Assembly (NCBI RefSeq): GCF_018861025.1
Contig: NZ_JAHKQH010000019.1
Span: 308,055-372,054 of the forward strand
Length of the DNA stretch: 64,000 bases
Direction of reading: 5' to 3'
Origin: Psychrosphaera sp. B3R10
Lineage (GTDB): Bacteria > Pseudomonadota > Gammaproteobacteria > Enterobacterales > Alteromonadaceae
The notes under the pieces were generated by a model. The model did not search any database. It saw nothing but the letters and a program-made list of their open reading frames with translations, and was not told the origin of the DNA. Positions 48,994 through 57,379 of the stretch are shown piece after piece; position 1 is the first letter of the stretch; every line of letters starts with the position of its first letter. Both the position numbers and the translations under genes were made by a program.

Positions 48994-49002
48994 TTGGTAA
49001 TG

Positions 49003-49042
49003 TTAACGTCTAATGCAAGCAATTGATTGCATTAGACGTTAA
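49003..49042. repeat. Perfect 16-bp inverted repeat after trpA
   Basis: TTAACGTCTAATGCAA and TTGCATTAGACGTTAA enclose GCAATTGA. No T run follows directly. It may protect the trp mRNA 3' end or be a transcription roadblock ahead of the true terminator. Confidence 0.85.
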
Positions 49043-49049
49043 ACATAAA

Positions 49050-49089
49050 AAAAGCTCATTTTGTTTTAATTAACAAATGAGCTTTTTTA
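49050..49089. terminator. Bidirectional terminator between trpA and queE
   Basis: AAGCTCATTT(T)GTT and AACAAATGAGCTT form a long stem with one bulged base and an A-rich/T-rich frame on both sides, so it can end trpA (+) and queE (-). Confidence 0.85.
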
Positions 49090-49116
49090 TTTGTGCCGTA
49101 TCATTTAAAAATAAGA

Positions 49117-49791
49117 CTAACTGATCCCAATATACTTATGAACTTGAATCGATAAGCGCCAGTTCTTTTTAATGCAGGTGTCTATCGCTAATTGGGTTGC
49201 AGACGGCTTTTGACTAATTGGTTGTAAATACACAAAAGCATTCTTATTAATTGGTGACTTAGCTAATAGCGCTTCTAGTTCTTCAACGTGAACTTCACGG
49301 GCCACCGGGTGCTTAATTTCATTCGCACGAGCCATACAAGAGGCCAAAACTTCATATCCGCCTTTCATATTAATCTTTGGCGAAACCGTAACCCAAGTTG
49401 TTTTAGGAGCTTTAATTACAAATGTACCACTGGTTTCAATTTGGGTTGAATAGCCATGATTATGTAACAACTCACAAAGCGGCACTAAATCAAACATACA
49501 GGGTTCACCACCTGTGATAACCACATGTTTAGCGGTATAACCTTGGTTTTTAAAAATACCTAATATTTGGTCTGCAGTTAAAGCAGTCCACGTAGGCGAG
49601 TCCGCTGTTTTAATCAATATGGTCTGCAAATCAGTTTCATCAGCTTTGTCTGTTTCCCACGTTTGTTTTGTATCGCACCAAGAACAACCCACTGGGCAAC
49701 CTTGCAATCGCAAAAACAAAGAAGGCGTACCGGTATATTGCCCTTCACCTTGGATCGTTTCAAACAACTCATTTACATTGTAATTAATCAT
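49117..49791 (-). CDS. queE: 7-carboxy-7-deazaguanine synthase QueE
   Basis: A 224-residue radical-SAM enzyme with the CxxxCxxC cluster motif in QGCPVGCSWCDT, preceded by FETIQGEGQYTGTPSLFLRL and followed by VITGGEPCMFDL. It closes the ring to form 7-carboxy-7-deazaguanine in queuosine synthesis. It is divergent from queC, the next enzyme of the pathway. Confidence 0.94.
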   Translation of the reverse strand: MINYNVNELFETIQGEGQYTGTPSLFLRLQGCPVGCSWCDTKQTWETDKADETDLQTILIKTADSPTWTALTADQILGIFKNQGYTAKHVVITGGEPCMFDLVPLCELLHNHGYSTQIETSGTFVIKAPKTTWVTVSPKINMKGGYEVLASCMARANEIKHPVAREVHVEELEALLAKSPINKNAFVYLQPISQKPSATQLAIDTCIKKNWRLSIQVHKYIGIS

Positions 49792-49950
49792 GGAATATTA
49801 ACCGCTCAATCTCTGACTATTCTTTCTAATCGTTCAATAATGATTTAAAATTTACGACTATCAATAGTTAACTACTGCGCCAGTAAATATTGCGCGGTAT
49901 TGTAACAAATCCAATACCTCGATGTTGGTAAATATTAAATAAGGTTAAAA

Positions 49951-50610
49951 ATGTCTGATAAAGCAGTTGTTATCTTTTCTGGTGGAATGGATTCATTCAC
50001 TGTATTAAACCGAGCAATTAGAGACGGTTTAGACGTATATGCGTTAACGTTTGATTATGGGCAACGCCATGTAAAAGAAGTTAACTTTGCTCAAAATGCC
50101 TGTGAGAAACTTGGAGTACAACACAAAATTGTCGATATTAGTGCCATTGGCGGCATCATTGCGGGTTCGTCGTTAACTGCAAATATTGACGTGCCTGAGG
50201 GTCATTACGAAGCAGAAAGCATGAAGCAGACAGTCGTGCCTAATCGGAATATGATCTTATTATCACTTGCTGTCGGTTACGCCGTGAGCTTAGAGGCTAG
50301 TAAAGTGTATTATGGCGCACATTCAGGTGACCACGCTATTTATCCAGATTGTCGACCAGAGTTTGTCAAAAAGATGCAGGACGTTTGTGCGATTTCAAAC
50401 TACGATCCGATAGACATCGTCGTTCCATATTTAGAATCGAGTAAAATCGATATTCTAAAAGACGGTCTTAAAATGAGACTGGACTACGGGTTAACTTGGA
50501 CCTGTTATAACGGACGTGAACATGCATGTGGCAAATGTGGTGCCTGTCAGGAACGATTAGAAGCATTTGAAAAAAATAATGTGACTGACCCACTGACTTA
50601 TGAAGTCTAA
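49951..50610 (+). CDS. queC: 7-cyano-7-deazaguanine synthase QueC
   Basis: 219 residues with the PP-loop [16 protein letters not shown] and the zinc site CxxxxxxxCGKCGxC ([18 protein letters not shown]). It converts 7-carboxy-7-deazaguanine to preQ0 using ATP and ammonia. AATAAGG lies before the ATG. It overlaps the next gene by 11 bases. I saw no convincing preQ1 riboswitch in the 160-base gap upstream. Confidence 0.94.
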   Translation: MSDKAVVIFSGGMDSFTVLNRAIRDGLDVYALTFDYGQRHVKEVNFAQNACEKLGVQHKIVDISAIGGIIAGSSLTANIDVPEGHYEAESMKQTVVPNRNMILLSLAVGYAVSLEASKVYYGAHSGDHAIYPDCRPEFVKKMQDVCAISNYDPIDIVVPYLESSKIDILKDGLKMRLDYGLTWTCYNGREHACGKCGACQERLEAFEKNNVTDPLTYEV

Positions 50611-51241
50611 CGACAAAAAAGCGATAACAAATCCGCCTGGGGCTACTGATGAACTCGAACAAGCTGTTTATCAGTTGCTCTTGTCCGGCGATAAATTTAC
50701 CGAATTTGAATTAATCGATAAGCTATCCAAAGCGCCCTATTCTTTTTTTGAGGTAGGTAGTCTATCCCAAAATCTAAGCTTGTTTCAAACGCACTTTATT
50801 TTGTTTCACGCCTTGTATCGGCTCAATCAACTCGGTCACGAAACACAAACTTTTTATATAGAAATTCATGTACTTTCTATACAACTCAATGTGATTTCTG
50901 CCAACTCAACAACCGAGCCAAGCTGTTACTTAGAAAGTGACGGTTTACGTGATTATTATTTGGATTGGAATAATTTTGATAAAACTGATAGTGCAGATGT
51001 AGCGAGTTTGTTGTCTCAATTTTGGCAAAAATATAACAAAAACGCCCTTTATACGCCGCAACTTGTAGAGCAAGCTCAGGCCTATTTCGAATTTGACACT
51101 ACGCCAACGATGAAGGAACTAAAGGCCAAATATCGTCATAAATCTCTAGAATATCACCCAGATAAAGGCGGAACTACCGAAAGATTTAGTGAGTTACTTA
51201 ATCACTACAAGGTCATGAAAAACGCCATTACAAAATTGTAA
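50600..51241 (+). CDS. DnaJ-related protein with C-terminal J domain
   Basis: 213 residues. Residues about 165-213 are a J domain with the HPD motif in [15 protein letters not shown]; the N-terminal 150 residues resemble the DNAJ-related domain (winged-helix-like start [11 protein letters not shown]). J domains stimulate Hsp70 ATPase; this one probably directs DnaK to particular clients. The start ATG lies inside queC, so expression is coupled. Target unknown. Confidence 0.82.
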   Translation: MKSNDKKAITNPPGATDELEQAVYQLLLSGDKFTEFELIDKLSKAPYSFFEVGSLSQNLSLFQTHFILFHALYRLNQLGHETQTFYIEIHVLSIQLNVISANSTTEPSCYLESDGLRDYYLDWNNFDKTDSADVASLLSQFWQKYNKNALYTPQLVEQAQAYFEFDTTPTMKELKAKYRHKSLEYHPDKGGTTERFSELLNHYKVMKNAITKL

Positions 51242-51247
51242 TGGCGT
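51222..51247. repeat. Palindrome across the stop codon of the DnaJ-related gene
   Basis: ACGCCATTACAA and TTGTAATGGCGT separated by AA: a 26-base almost perfect palindrome that includes the TAA stop (51239-51241). It lies between two convergent genes and has no T run, so it may be an RNA 3'-end hairpin or a protein site. Confidence 0.8.
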
Positions 51248-51274
51248 GACACAACCGTTGGGAAACGCTATGTT

Positions 51275-51934
51275 TTATTGACCGTCTAAAATAGCTCTAA
51301 GTTCAGCTTTCTCTGCTTCATCTAACTTTTCAGTTTTAACTAAATGTTTCAAGATGTGTTTTAATTTTTTCTTGCTCATTTTGCCTTTTTCTTTCGAATT
51401 ACGTTTTCCGCCTCTGTCATGGTGGCCTTTTTTACCATCTTCCATCATTTTATGGATAAACATGCGTTTTTCAGAACCCGCGCCTTCGCCTTCTACGTCA
51501 ATTTCAATATGTACATTTTCTTCGCCATCAGCGGTTCTGATCATATAAACTTCAGTTTCTTTATCGCCTTTAGCTATTTCGGCACTTTTTATCACAACAT
51601 GTTTGGCATCGTGGTCTTTAAGTTGGCCTAAAAGTTCGACAATTTTAGATTGTGTATCTGAATCTAAGTCGCCAAGTTTGGCGGAAACATTGTCCATGCT
51701 ATCTAATTCGTCAAAGCTAAAGTTGTATTCTTTTTTAACGTCTTTGTTTAAAACATAAACTTCAACACCGTCACCTGATTCAGAAACAACTTTAACGATA
51801 TTTTTTTCAACGTTTCTGCGATTTTCGTGATCTTTATGTTTAGAACCTGCAATGGCACCTGTTGATGTCATTGCTAACATACCGATTGTAAGACTTACAG
51901 CAGCGGCGATAGAATGTAATTTCATTTTTTTCAT
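51275..51934 (-). CDS. Highly charged exported protein, likely target of the adjacent two-component system
   Basis: 219 residues with a signal peptide (cleavage near GAIAGSKHK). The mature protein alternates acidic and basic/His-rich parts and ends in a Lys-rich helical segment (MSKKKLKHILKHLVKTEKL). No family is recognised. The promoter region carries a sigma-54-like element and the gene is divergent from an NtrB/NtrC-like kinase-regulator pair. The layout resembles feedback proteins such as CpxP, or a stress-induced envelope protein, but this is inference. A second ATG three codons in is possible. Confidence 0.65.
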   Translation of the reverse strand: MKKMKLHSIAAAVSLTIGMLAMTSTGAIAGSKHKDHENRRNVEKNIVKVVSESGDGVEVYVLNKDVKKEYNFSFDELDSMDNVSAKLGDLDSDTQSKIVELLGQLKDHDAKHVVIKSAEIAKGDKETEVYMIRTADGEENVHIEIDVEGEGAGSEKRMFIHKMMEDGKKGHHDRGGKRNSKEKGKMSKKKLKHILKHLVKTEKLDEAEKAELRAILDGQ

Positions 51935-52020
51935 GGTATTACTCCGTAAAATAGTAATCTAAGTTGAACAATTCGACGTTAAAAGTATTCAACTCTTTTA
52001 ATGTCATTCTCAGTAAGTAA

Positions 52021-52036
52021 CTCAATTCCTGTGCCA
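52021..52036 (-). promoter_or_regulatory. Sigma-54-type promoter element
   Basis: Minus-strand TGGCAC-AGGAA-TTGAG compares with the consensus TGGCAC(G)-N5-TTGC(A/T). The GG of the -24 part and the spacing are right; one base of the -12 part differs (A for C). It lies about 90 bases before the ATG of the charged exported protein, whose neighbour encodes a sigma-54 activator. Confidence 0.5.
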
Positions 52037-52110
52037 CAAAAAATTACGACATAAATTTCAATTACTTAACTAAATTAAGTAAAAATACACGTCCTAATAA
52101 ATACAAATAA

Positions 52111-52148
52111 ATCCTGATATAAGCATGCGTTATTCCCCATATCAGGAT
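52111..52148. repeat. Inverted repeat upstream of the sigma-54 element
   Basis: ATCCTGATAT and ATATCAGGAT enclose 18 bases. It lies 75 bases upstream of the -24 element on the minus strand, the usual distance of an enhancer site for an NtrC-type activator. The binding protein is not shown. Confidence 0.5.
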
Positions 52149-52399
52149 ATATTAATCTATAGTCTAATTATGCCTTCGTTAACCTGCTGTTTTACAAAGT
52201 TTAAATATGTGGAACAAAGATTGCGTACAATTAAACAGTATCAGTATATGAAACAATATAGTTGCGAAGAGATGAAGATACTGGGCAATGGGAAAGTACC
52301 GAGTATAGGTATTCGAACGATACGTTAATTCTTCATTTAATTCCGTTAGGGTTGATTTTCAGTCCGTTATTTTCAAACGACCAAACATAAGATTAAAAA

Positions 52400-53998
52400 A
52401 TGACAATCAAGCGTTACCTATTTATTTTGCTTACCACGTTTCTTGTTGTGATGGCCGCATCACAAATATTTTTAGTTGATCAATTAAAACAAAAGATGGA
52501 GCAAGAAATTGAATTACGAGGCAAACGATTAGCCAACCTTATCATCGATAGAACAATCGAAAATATTCCGCAAGATGCCGAAGTTGAGGTTGAAGTTCAT
52601 GAATTGGAGTTCAACAAATATTCAAACAAAAATAAAACCGCTCATAAATCTAAGTCTAAATCTAAACGTTCATTAAATGCATTTCGAATTGAGATCAAAG
52701 ATATGAGCAATGGTGTTCGAAATGACTATGACGTCGTTTTGCCTGGCAAAAGCAGAAAATCTGAAGAACTCATTAATCAGTTGTTAAAAAACGAACCTAA
52801 ATCAATTAGGAAAAAAATTAATTCGATGTTAAGAAAGTTCTATAACGGCAAAGAAATTAGTACCGCGGAAGAATTCGGAAATATCCAAATCTTTATTACT
52901 AAAGATGAACGTTCAACACATCAGCTATTCAAAAAACATTTAAAGCAACAAATCGAACATTATAAAGAAATCGATCCTGACTTGTCGGAGCACAAACCCG
53001 CGCTCGTGAAAATTATTGAAAAGAGACACAAAAGCGCCAATAAAGGGCAATCGTTTTTGCTAGAAAAAATGATTAACTCAATCACCTACATCATTATATT
53101 TACTTCTATTTTAGGGATTATTTTTGTTTTTTGGTTAAGCAATAAAATCAGCCAACCGATGAATAATCTAACACTTGGTTTTCGCAAAATAGAACAAGGC
53201 GAAAAAGACGTCGAAGTTGAAGTTTCAGGCACCAACGAAATCCAATTTGCGATTACCCAGTTTAATGCCATGAGCAAACAACTCGTATTGCTCGAACAGA
53301 TGGAAACAAAATTGAGCGAACGCTCTCACCTCGAAGAAATCGGTGACGTGAGCAAAGGCATTGCGCATGCCCTTCGCAACCCACTTCATACTATTGGTTT
53401 AGCCATAGATCAGCTGCAAAAACCAGATTGCGATGAAACGACCAAACTTCAATTATTAGACAACATCAAAGTTAAGATCTCGCAACTAAACAAAAGCATT
53501 GCGGCGCTGTTAACCTTAACGTCTGGTAAAATGGAACGCGGTGCTAAAATTGATATTAACAGTTTGATTAAAGATGTAACGTTGGAACTCAAGCAATCAC
53601 ACCCTTCTAATACCAAACCGTTGGAAATCGAGTTTGAGCTCGGCGAACAGAGCTTTGTCGTTGGCGAACTAAACGAATTGAGAAGCATATTACATACTAT
53701 TATTTTTAACGGTTACGAAGCGGCAATAAGCCATAACCCAGATGTTTTAAAACTCAAAATCAACAAATATGAAAATGATGATCAAACTTGCATTACCGTT
53801 TCAGACAATGGCGGCGGTATAGATAAAAATATTGAACCACAGTTATTTGCGCCCCATGTATCTTCAAAAGCTGAAGGCGCTGGAATGGGCTTATACATTG
53901 GCAAACGTATCGCAGAACTTTATTACAATGGTTCACTAAACCTAAAAAATACGTCAGAAGGTGCAAAGGCAACGTTAATTTTGCGTAAGCAAGGATAA
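52400..53998 (+). CDS. Membrane sensor histidine kinase (NtrB-like output)
   Basis: 532 residues. Membrane helices at about 7-25 and 230-250 enclose an extracytoplasmic domain with a Lys/Ser-rich patch (KNKTAHKSKSKSKRS). Next are a HAMP linker (SNKISQPMNNLTLGF), phospho-acceptor His323 in DVSKGIAHALRNPLHTIG, and an ATPase domain with DNGGGID and GAGMGLYIGK. It phosphorylates the response regulator encoded 107 bases downstream. The sensed signal is unknown. It is divergent from the charged exported protein. Confidence 0.9.
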   Translation: MTIKRYLFILLTTFLVVMAASQIFLVDQLKQKMEQEIELRGKRLANLIIDRTIENIPQDAEVEVEVHELEFNKYSNKNKTAHKSKSKSKRSLNAFRIEIKDMSNGVRNDYDVVLPGKSRKSEELINQLLKNEPKSIRKKINSMLRKFYNGKEISTAEEFGNIQIFITKDERSTHQLFKKHLKQQIEHYKEIDPDLSEHKPALVKIIEKRHKSANKGQSFLLEKMINSITYIIIFTSILGIIFVFWLSNKISQPMNNLTLGFRKIEQGEKDVEVEVSGTNEIQFAITQFNAMSKQLVLLEQMETKLSERSHLEEIGDVSKGIAHALRNPLHTIGLAIDQLQKPDCDETTKLQLLDNIKVKISQLNKSIAALLTLTSGKMERGAKIDINSLIKDVTLELKQSHPSNTKPLEIEFELGEQSFVVGELNELRSILHTIIFNGYEAAISHNPDVLKLKINKYENDDQTCITVSDNGGGIDKNIEPQLFAPHVSSKAEGAGMGLYIGKRIAELYYNGSLNLKNTSEGAKATLILRKQG

Positions 53999-54125
53999 TG
54001 TAAACCACTGTCATTAAAATCGAGATACAAAACCAGTATTACTAAGACCAATGTTACTTTAACAACCTACGAACATATGTTTTTGATTAGGTGTTAAATA
54101 TAAAATGCACGTCAAAGGGTTCCAA

Positions 54126-55475
54126 ATGTTAGTTCTATTAGTAGAAGATGAAAAAGATCAACGAGAACTTGTCGCCGACATTCTTAAAGATCATGGCCAT
54201 GAAATAGTTTCAGCCGAATCGGTTGAGTCAGCAATAGTTGAATTAAAAAACCTCGAAAAAATAGGCCAAGTGCCAAATGTTATTTTTTCTGACTGGAAGC
54301 TGGGAAGTTTAACTGGCATCAGCTTGTTGGAATATATTCGAAACAACAAGATTAACTGTGGCTTTGTGGTTGCTACGGCCTACGGTTCAGTGCAACACGC
54401 AGTAGAAGCTGTTGAAAAAGGCGCAGATGACTATCTAAGTAAGCCATTTCAAACTCAAGAACTGCTTCTGGCCATTACCAAAGCCAATACAGCAAACAAT
54501 TTACGGTTACAAAACAGCGCCCTTTCAGAGCAACTCTCCGAACAAAAAAACTTAGTTGAACTTGTTGGTAGCGCGCCGTGTATGCAAAAAGTATATGACC
54601 GAATAAAACGTGTTTCAAATACCAATGCTACCGTATTGATCCACGGAGAAAGTGGTACAGGTAAAGAGTTAGCGGCCAGAGCGCTGCATAAGATGTCACA
54701 ACGTCACCTTAATAACTTTGTGGCAATAAACTGCGGGGCTATTCCAGAAAACCTAGCAGAAGCCGAACTATTTGGTGCTGAAAAAGGCGCCTTTACCGGC
54801 GCGACAGAACGTAAAATTGGCAAAATAGAAGCGGCCAATGGCGGAACATTATTTTTAGATGAAATTGGTGAGTTACCTATTTTACTGCAGGCCAAGTTAC
54901 TCCGGTTTTTACAAGAAAATGTCATTGTCCGTTTAGGCTCAAATGAAGAGATCCAAATTGATGCCCGAGTTATCGCGGCGACCCACAGAGATATTCCAGA
55001 GTTAATCAGTTCCAATGAATTTCGTGAAGATCTCTATTATCGGTTAAACGTTGTGCCGCTTACAATGCCGGCGCTCAGAGAAAGAAAAGAAGACATACCA
55101 CGGTTATTTGAACACTTTATTCAGAAGTTCGAAACTCAGTACAAAAGTAAAGCACCGCAACTGACGACAGAACAAAAACGGGCTATTTATGACTACCCTT
55201 GGCCCGGCAATGTGCGCGAGTTAAGTAATCGTATAGAACGATTCGTTTTGCTCGGGGATGCAGAAGAGTTGAGTTTTAATAGCAACAGTACCCACAAAAT
55301 AGATGTTACTTCAGGTTTTGAAATCCCCCCCGATGGGCTGGTTTGGGATGAGTTTGAAAAAGACATATTACAGCAATCTTTAGACCGTACCGATGGCAAC
55401 CGAACGAAGTCGGCGAAACTCATCGGGTTAAACTACAAACAGTTTTTATATCGACTAGAAAAATACCAGTTGTAA
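54126..55475 (+). CDS. Sigma-54-dependent response regulator (NtrC family)
   Basis: About 449 residues; the ATG at 54126 has AAAGGG six bases upstream and begins the receiver directly (MLVLLVEDEKDQ). Receiver with phospho-acceptor Asp56 in IFSDWKLGS. AAA+ domain with Walker A GESGTGKELAAR and the sigma-54 contact GAFTGA. Fis-type helix-turn-helix at the C-terminus (DGNRTKSAKLIGLNYKQFLY). It activates sigma-54 promoters when phosphorylated, presumably by the preceding kinase. A matching promoter element is found in front of the divergent charged-protein gene. Confidence 0.92.
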   Translation: MLVLLVEDEKDQRELVADILKDHGHEIVSAESVESAIVELKNLEKIGQVPNVIFSDWKLGSLTGISLLEYIRNNKINCGFVVATAYGSVQHAVEAVEKGADDYLSKPFQTQELLLAITKANTANNLRLQNSALSEQLSEQKNLVELVGSAPCMQKVYDRIKRVSNTNATVLIHGESGTGKELAARALHKMSQRHLNNFVAINCGAIPENLAEAELFGAEKGAFTGATERKIGKIEAANGGTLFLDEIGELPILLQAKLLRFLQENVIVRLGSNEEIQIDARVIAATHRDIPELISSNEFREDLYYRLNVVPLTMPALRERKEDIPRLFEHFIQKFETQYKSKAPQLTTEQKRAIYDYPWPGNVRELSNRIERFVLLGDAEELSFNSNSTHKIDVTSGFEIPPDGLVWDEFEKDILQQSLDRTDGNRTKSAKLIGLNYKQFLYRLEKYQL

Positions 55476-55556
55476 AAAATAAAAGTAAATTGAAAGATTA
55501 TTTAACAAACCTAGTTCTATATAGTTAACGCGTCGTTTGTATTTCTAAGGTTTGTT

Positions 55557-56093
55557 ATGTCTACTAAATTGTCCTTGTTAACACTATTGGTTTTATCATC
55601 AACTTTGCTTGGGGCCTGTTCTGATAAAATGAATGAACCAGACATAGAAATGACCGAAACGGTCATGATGGATGACACAACAACCAACGACATGGACGAC
55701 GGTGGCGCAACCACAGACGACGACATAGAAAATGAATCACAATATAGCTGTGACATGGCAGATCACCCTAGCGTTGGCTCTACGGCGATATTGAGTACAC
55801 TTCATCATATGGTGTCTGGAACAGTTAAGATTGAGGACAACTGCACCTTATCTGTGACTAATTTTACTTACGATGGTGAAGGTCCGTCTGTCTATTTTTA
55901 TGGCGCTTTAGATGGGCAATACGACACTGAGAATGGCGGTTTTGCTATGGGTATGCAATTAAATGGTAGAGCGTATGCCAATGAAGACTTTACCGTTAAA
56001 CTCACTTCGCCTGCCCCACTCGACAAAATGAATAGTATAAGTGTGTGGTGTGCCGATTTTTCGGTAAGTTTTGGAGATGGTCAGTTTCAATAG
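55557..56093 (+). CDS. DM13-domain lipoprotein
   Basis: 178 residues. Lipoprotein signal ends TLLGACSD (Cys21). A low-complexity acidic Thr/Asp/Met linker (about 27-62) leads to a DM13 domain: HHMVSGTVKIEDNCTLSV, FTYDGEGPSVYFYGAL and SVWCADFSVSFGDGQF. DM13 is proposed to carry redox groups; the two cysteines seen here (one in DNCT, one in VWCAD) are the family ones. The partner is unknown. Its stop abuts the stop of the next, convergent gene without a gap. Confidence 0.82.
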   Translation: MSTKLSLLTLLVLSSTLLGACSDKMNEPDIEMTETVMMDDTTTNDMDDGGATTDDDIENESQYSCDMADHPSVGSTAILSTLHHMVSGTVKIEDNCTLSVTNFTYDGEGPSVYFYGALDGQYDTENGGFAMGMQLNGRAYANEDFTVKLTSPAPLDKMNSISVWCADFSVSFGDGQFQ

Positions 56094-56345
56094 TTATTTT
56101 TTGTGCTTCACCAACCAACTATTTAATAATTTCACTTGTCCACACTGTTGAGCCGCAAACGTTAGGCGAATTGCATTGCTCAATATTGTGCTGTCATCCC
56201 ATCCCGTTTTGATACGAATTTCTTCAAGACACACTTGAGCTTCATTGGTTAAATAGCCACGAACTTCTTTTCTACCTTGCAGGATCTTCCTTTCTCGGTA
56301 GCGTTTTTGTTTCTCAGCGTTAGATAATGGTTGTTTTTTGTTCAT
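56094..56345 (-). CDS. Small basic protein, possible ribbon-helix-helix DNA binder
   Basis: 83 residues. A basic N-terminus (LSNAEKQKRYRERK) is followed by RGYLTNEAQVCLEEIRIKTGWDD, a strand-helix-helix layout that fits ribbon-helix-helix regulators. No named family is certain. It is divergent from fabA, sharing the 100-base region that holds the FabR-type operator. Confidence 0.55.
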   Translation of the reverse strand: MNKKQPLSNAEKQKRYRERKILQGRKEVRGYLTNEAQVCLEEIRIKTGWDDSTILSNAIRLTFAAQQCGQVKLLNSWLVKHKK

Positions 56346-56387
56346 TTGAATATTAAATTTTAGTTAAATTACTGTTCAGAGTTGTTT

Positions 56388-56405
56388 AGCGTACAAGTGT
56401 TCGCT
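56388..56405. promoter_or_regulatory. FabR-type operator before fabA
   Basis: AGCGTACAAGTGTTCGCT is an 18-base near-palindrome (within TTTAGCG...CGCTAAA, 56385-56408). It agrees with the FabR site of the E. coli fabA/fabB promoters (AGCGTACA-NN-TGTACGCT-like). It lies 40 bases before the fabA ATG. FabR represses unsaturated fatty acid synthesis genes in response to acyl-CoA/ACP pools. Confidence 0.78.
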
Positions 56406-56445
56406 AAATTAGCGACCTTTATTACACTTCTTGTTAAGAGTATTT

Positions 56446-56961
56446 ATGTTACAGAAAAACAGCTACGATAAAAACGATTTAATCGATTGCGGTAATGGCG
56501 AGCTTTTTGGCCCGGGAAATAGCCGACTTCCGTCAGATAATATGTTAATGATGGACCGTATTGTCCATATTTCAGAAGAAGGCGGAAAATATGGTAAAGG
56601 ACAGATCATAGCTGAATTGGATATTAATCCAGACCTGTGGTTTTTTGCTTGCCATTTTAAAGAAGATCCCGTCATGCCAGGTTGTTTAGGACTTGATGCT
56701 ATGTGGCAACTTGTAGGCTTTTTCTTAGGTTGGACTGGTGGCCCTGGTAAAGGTCGTGCACTCGGTGTAGGTGAAGTTAAATTTACCGGTCAAGTGCTAC
56801 CTACCGCTAAAAAAGTAACTTACCGAATCGACCTTAAGCGCGTTATCAAACGTAAGCTTTATATGGGATTAGGTGACGGTGTAGTTGAAGTAGATGGCAA
56901 AAAAATCTATGAAGCAAATGATTTAAAAGTTGGATTGTTTACAGACACTTCTTCATTCTAA
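56446..56961 (+). CDS. fabA: 3-hydroxydecanoyl-ACP dehydratase/isomerase
   Basis: 171 residues, colinear with E. coli FabA, with catalytic His in [15 protein letters not shown] and Asp in [17 protein letters not shown]. It introduces the double bond for unsaturated fatty acids. I start at the ATG at 56446 (AAGAG upstream); five more in-frame codons upstream are not conserved. Regulated by the FabR-type site. Followed by a terminator and rmf in convergent orientation. Confidence 0.95.
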   Translation: MLQKNSYDKNDLIDCGNGELFGPGNSRLPSDNMLMMDRIVHISEEGGKYGKGQIIAELDINPDLWFFACHFKEDPVMPGCLGLDAMWQLVGFFLGWTGGPGKGRALGVGEVKFTGQVLPTAKKVTYRIDLKRVIKRKLYMGLGDGVVEVDGKKIYEANDLKVGLFTDTSSF

Positions 56962-56985
56962 GTTTGAAAGTTCAAACTAGTTACT

Positions 56986-57016
56986 AAAAAGCCCGTCATT
57001 TATGTCGGGCTTTTTT
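56986..57016. terminator. Terminator between fabA and rmf
   Basis: AAAAAGCCCG and CGGGCTTTTTT enclose a loop whose CAT/ATG bases also pair. A run of T on the + strand and A on the other side let it serve fabA and rmf. Confidence 0.88.
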
Positions 57017-57030
57017 ATTTCTAGTGATAG

Positions 57031-57204
57031 TTATTTAAAGAGACCAATATTCTTGTCTCCGATAGCCTCTCGCCATCCGCCTAACCATTGTGATTTACTT
57101 TCTGAAGATTGATAAGGACAGGCGTCTCTCGAACGTCCGGTAAGACCTGCTTTATATCCTTGTGAATGAGCTCTTTCTGAGCGATCACGTTTCTGTCTTT
57201 TCAT
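57031..57204 (-). CDS. rmf: Ribosome modulation factor
   Basis: A 57-residue basic protein, MKRQKRDRSERAHSQGYKAG at the start and CPYQ...SQWLGGWREA in the second half, colinear with E. coli RMF. It dimerises ribosomes into inactive 100S particles in stationary phase. GAGGAAG precedes the ATG at 57204. Its position next to fabA is conserved in gammaproteobacteria. Confidence 0.95.
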   Translation of the reverse strand: MKRQKRDRSERAHSQGYKAGLTGRSRDACPYQSSESKSQWLGGWREAIGDKNIGLFK

Positions 57205-57338
57205 AGGCACTTCCTCAATTTATTAGTTTGAAGTCACTTTTGAGTTTTTACTCTTTGGAGCAAAATCACATATATATGAATAGTAGATTACAAAAATATG
57301 ATCAACTGTTTTAGCGGAAATAAATAGAGGAAAAAAAT

Positions 57339-57366
57339 AAGCCCATGATAGACATGGGCTTTTTTA
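57339..57366. terminator. Terminator of the DUF3466 gene
   Basis: AAGCCCATG and CATGGGCTT enclose ATAGA; the minus strand continues ATTTTTTT. It lies 14 bases beyond the DUF3466 stop. Confidence 0.85.
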
Positions 57367-57379
57367 TTAGAACATTAAA

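Larger units (their letters stand above)
51935..52399. other. Intergenic region between charged protein and sensor kinase
   Basis: 465 bases without a convincing gene. It holds the sigma-54-like element at 52021-52036 (minus) and a 10-base inverted repeat at 52111-52148. A 67-codon ORF at 52125-52328 has no ribosome site and an unlikely composition, and the inverted repeat runs through its start. Confidence 0.6.

Noticed and set aside
49792..49950. Possible preQ1 riboswitch before queC
   Set aside because: No recognisable preQ1-I or related core (stem plus A-rich tail ending in the ribosome site) could be found.
52125..52328. 67-codon ORF before the sensor kinase
   Set aside because: No ribosome site, unlikely composition, and an inverted repeat runs through its start. 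Treated as non-coding.
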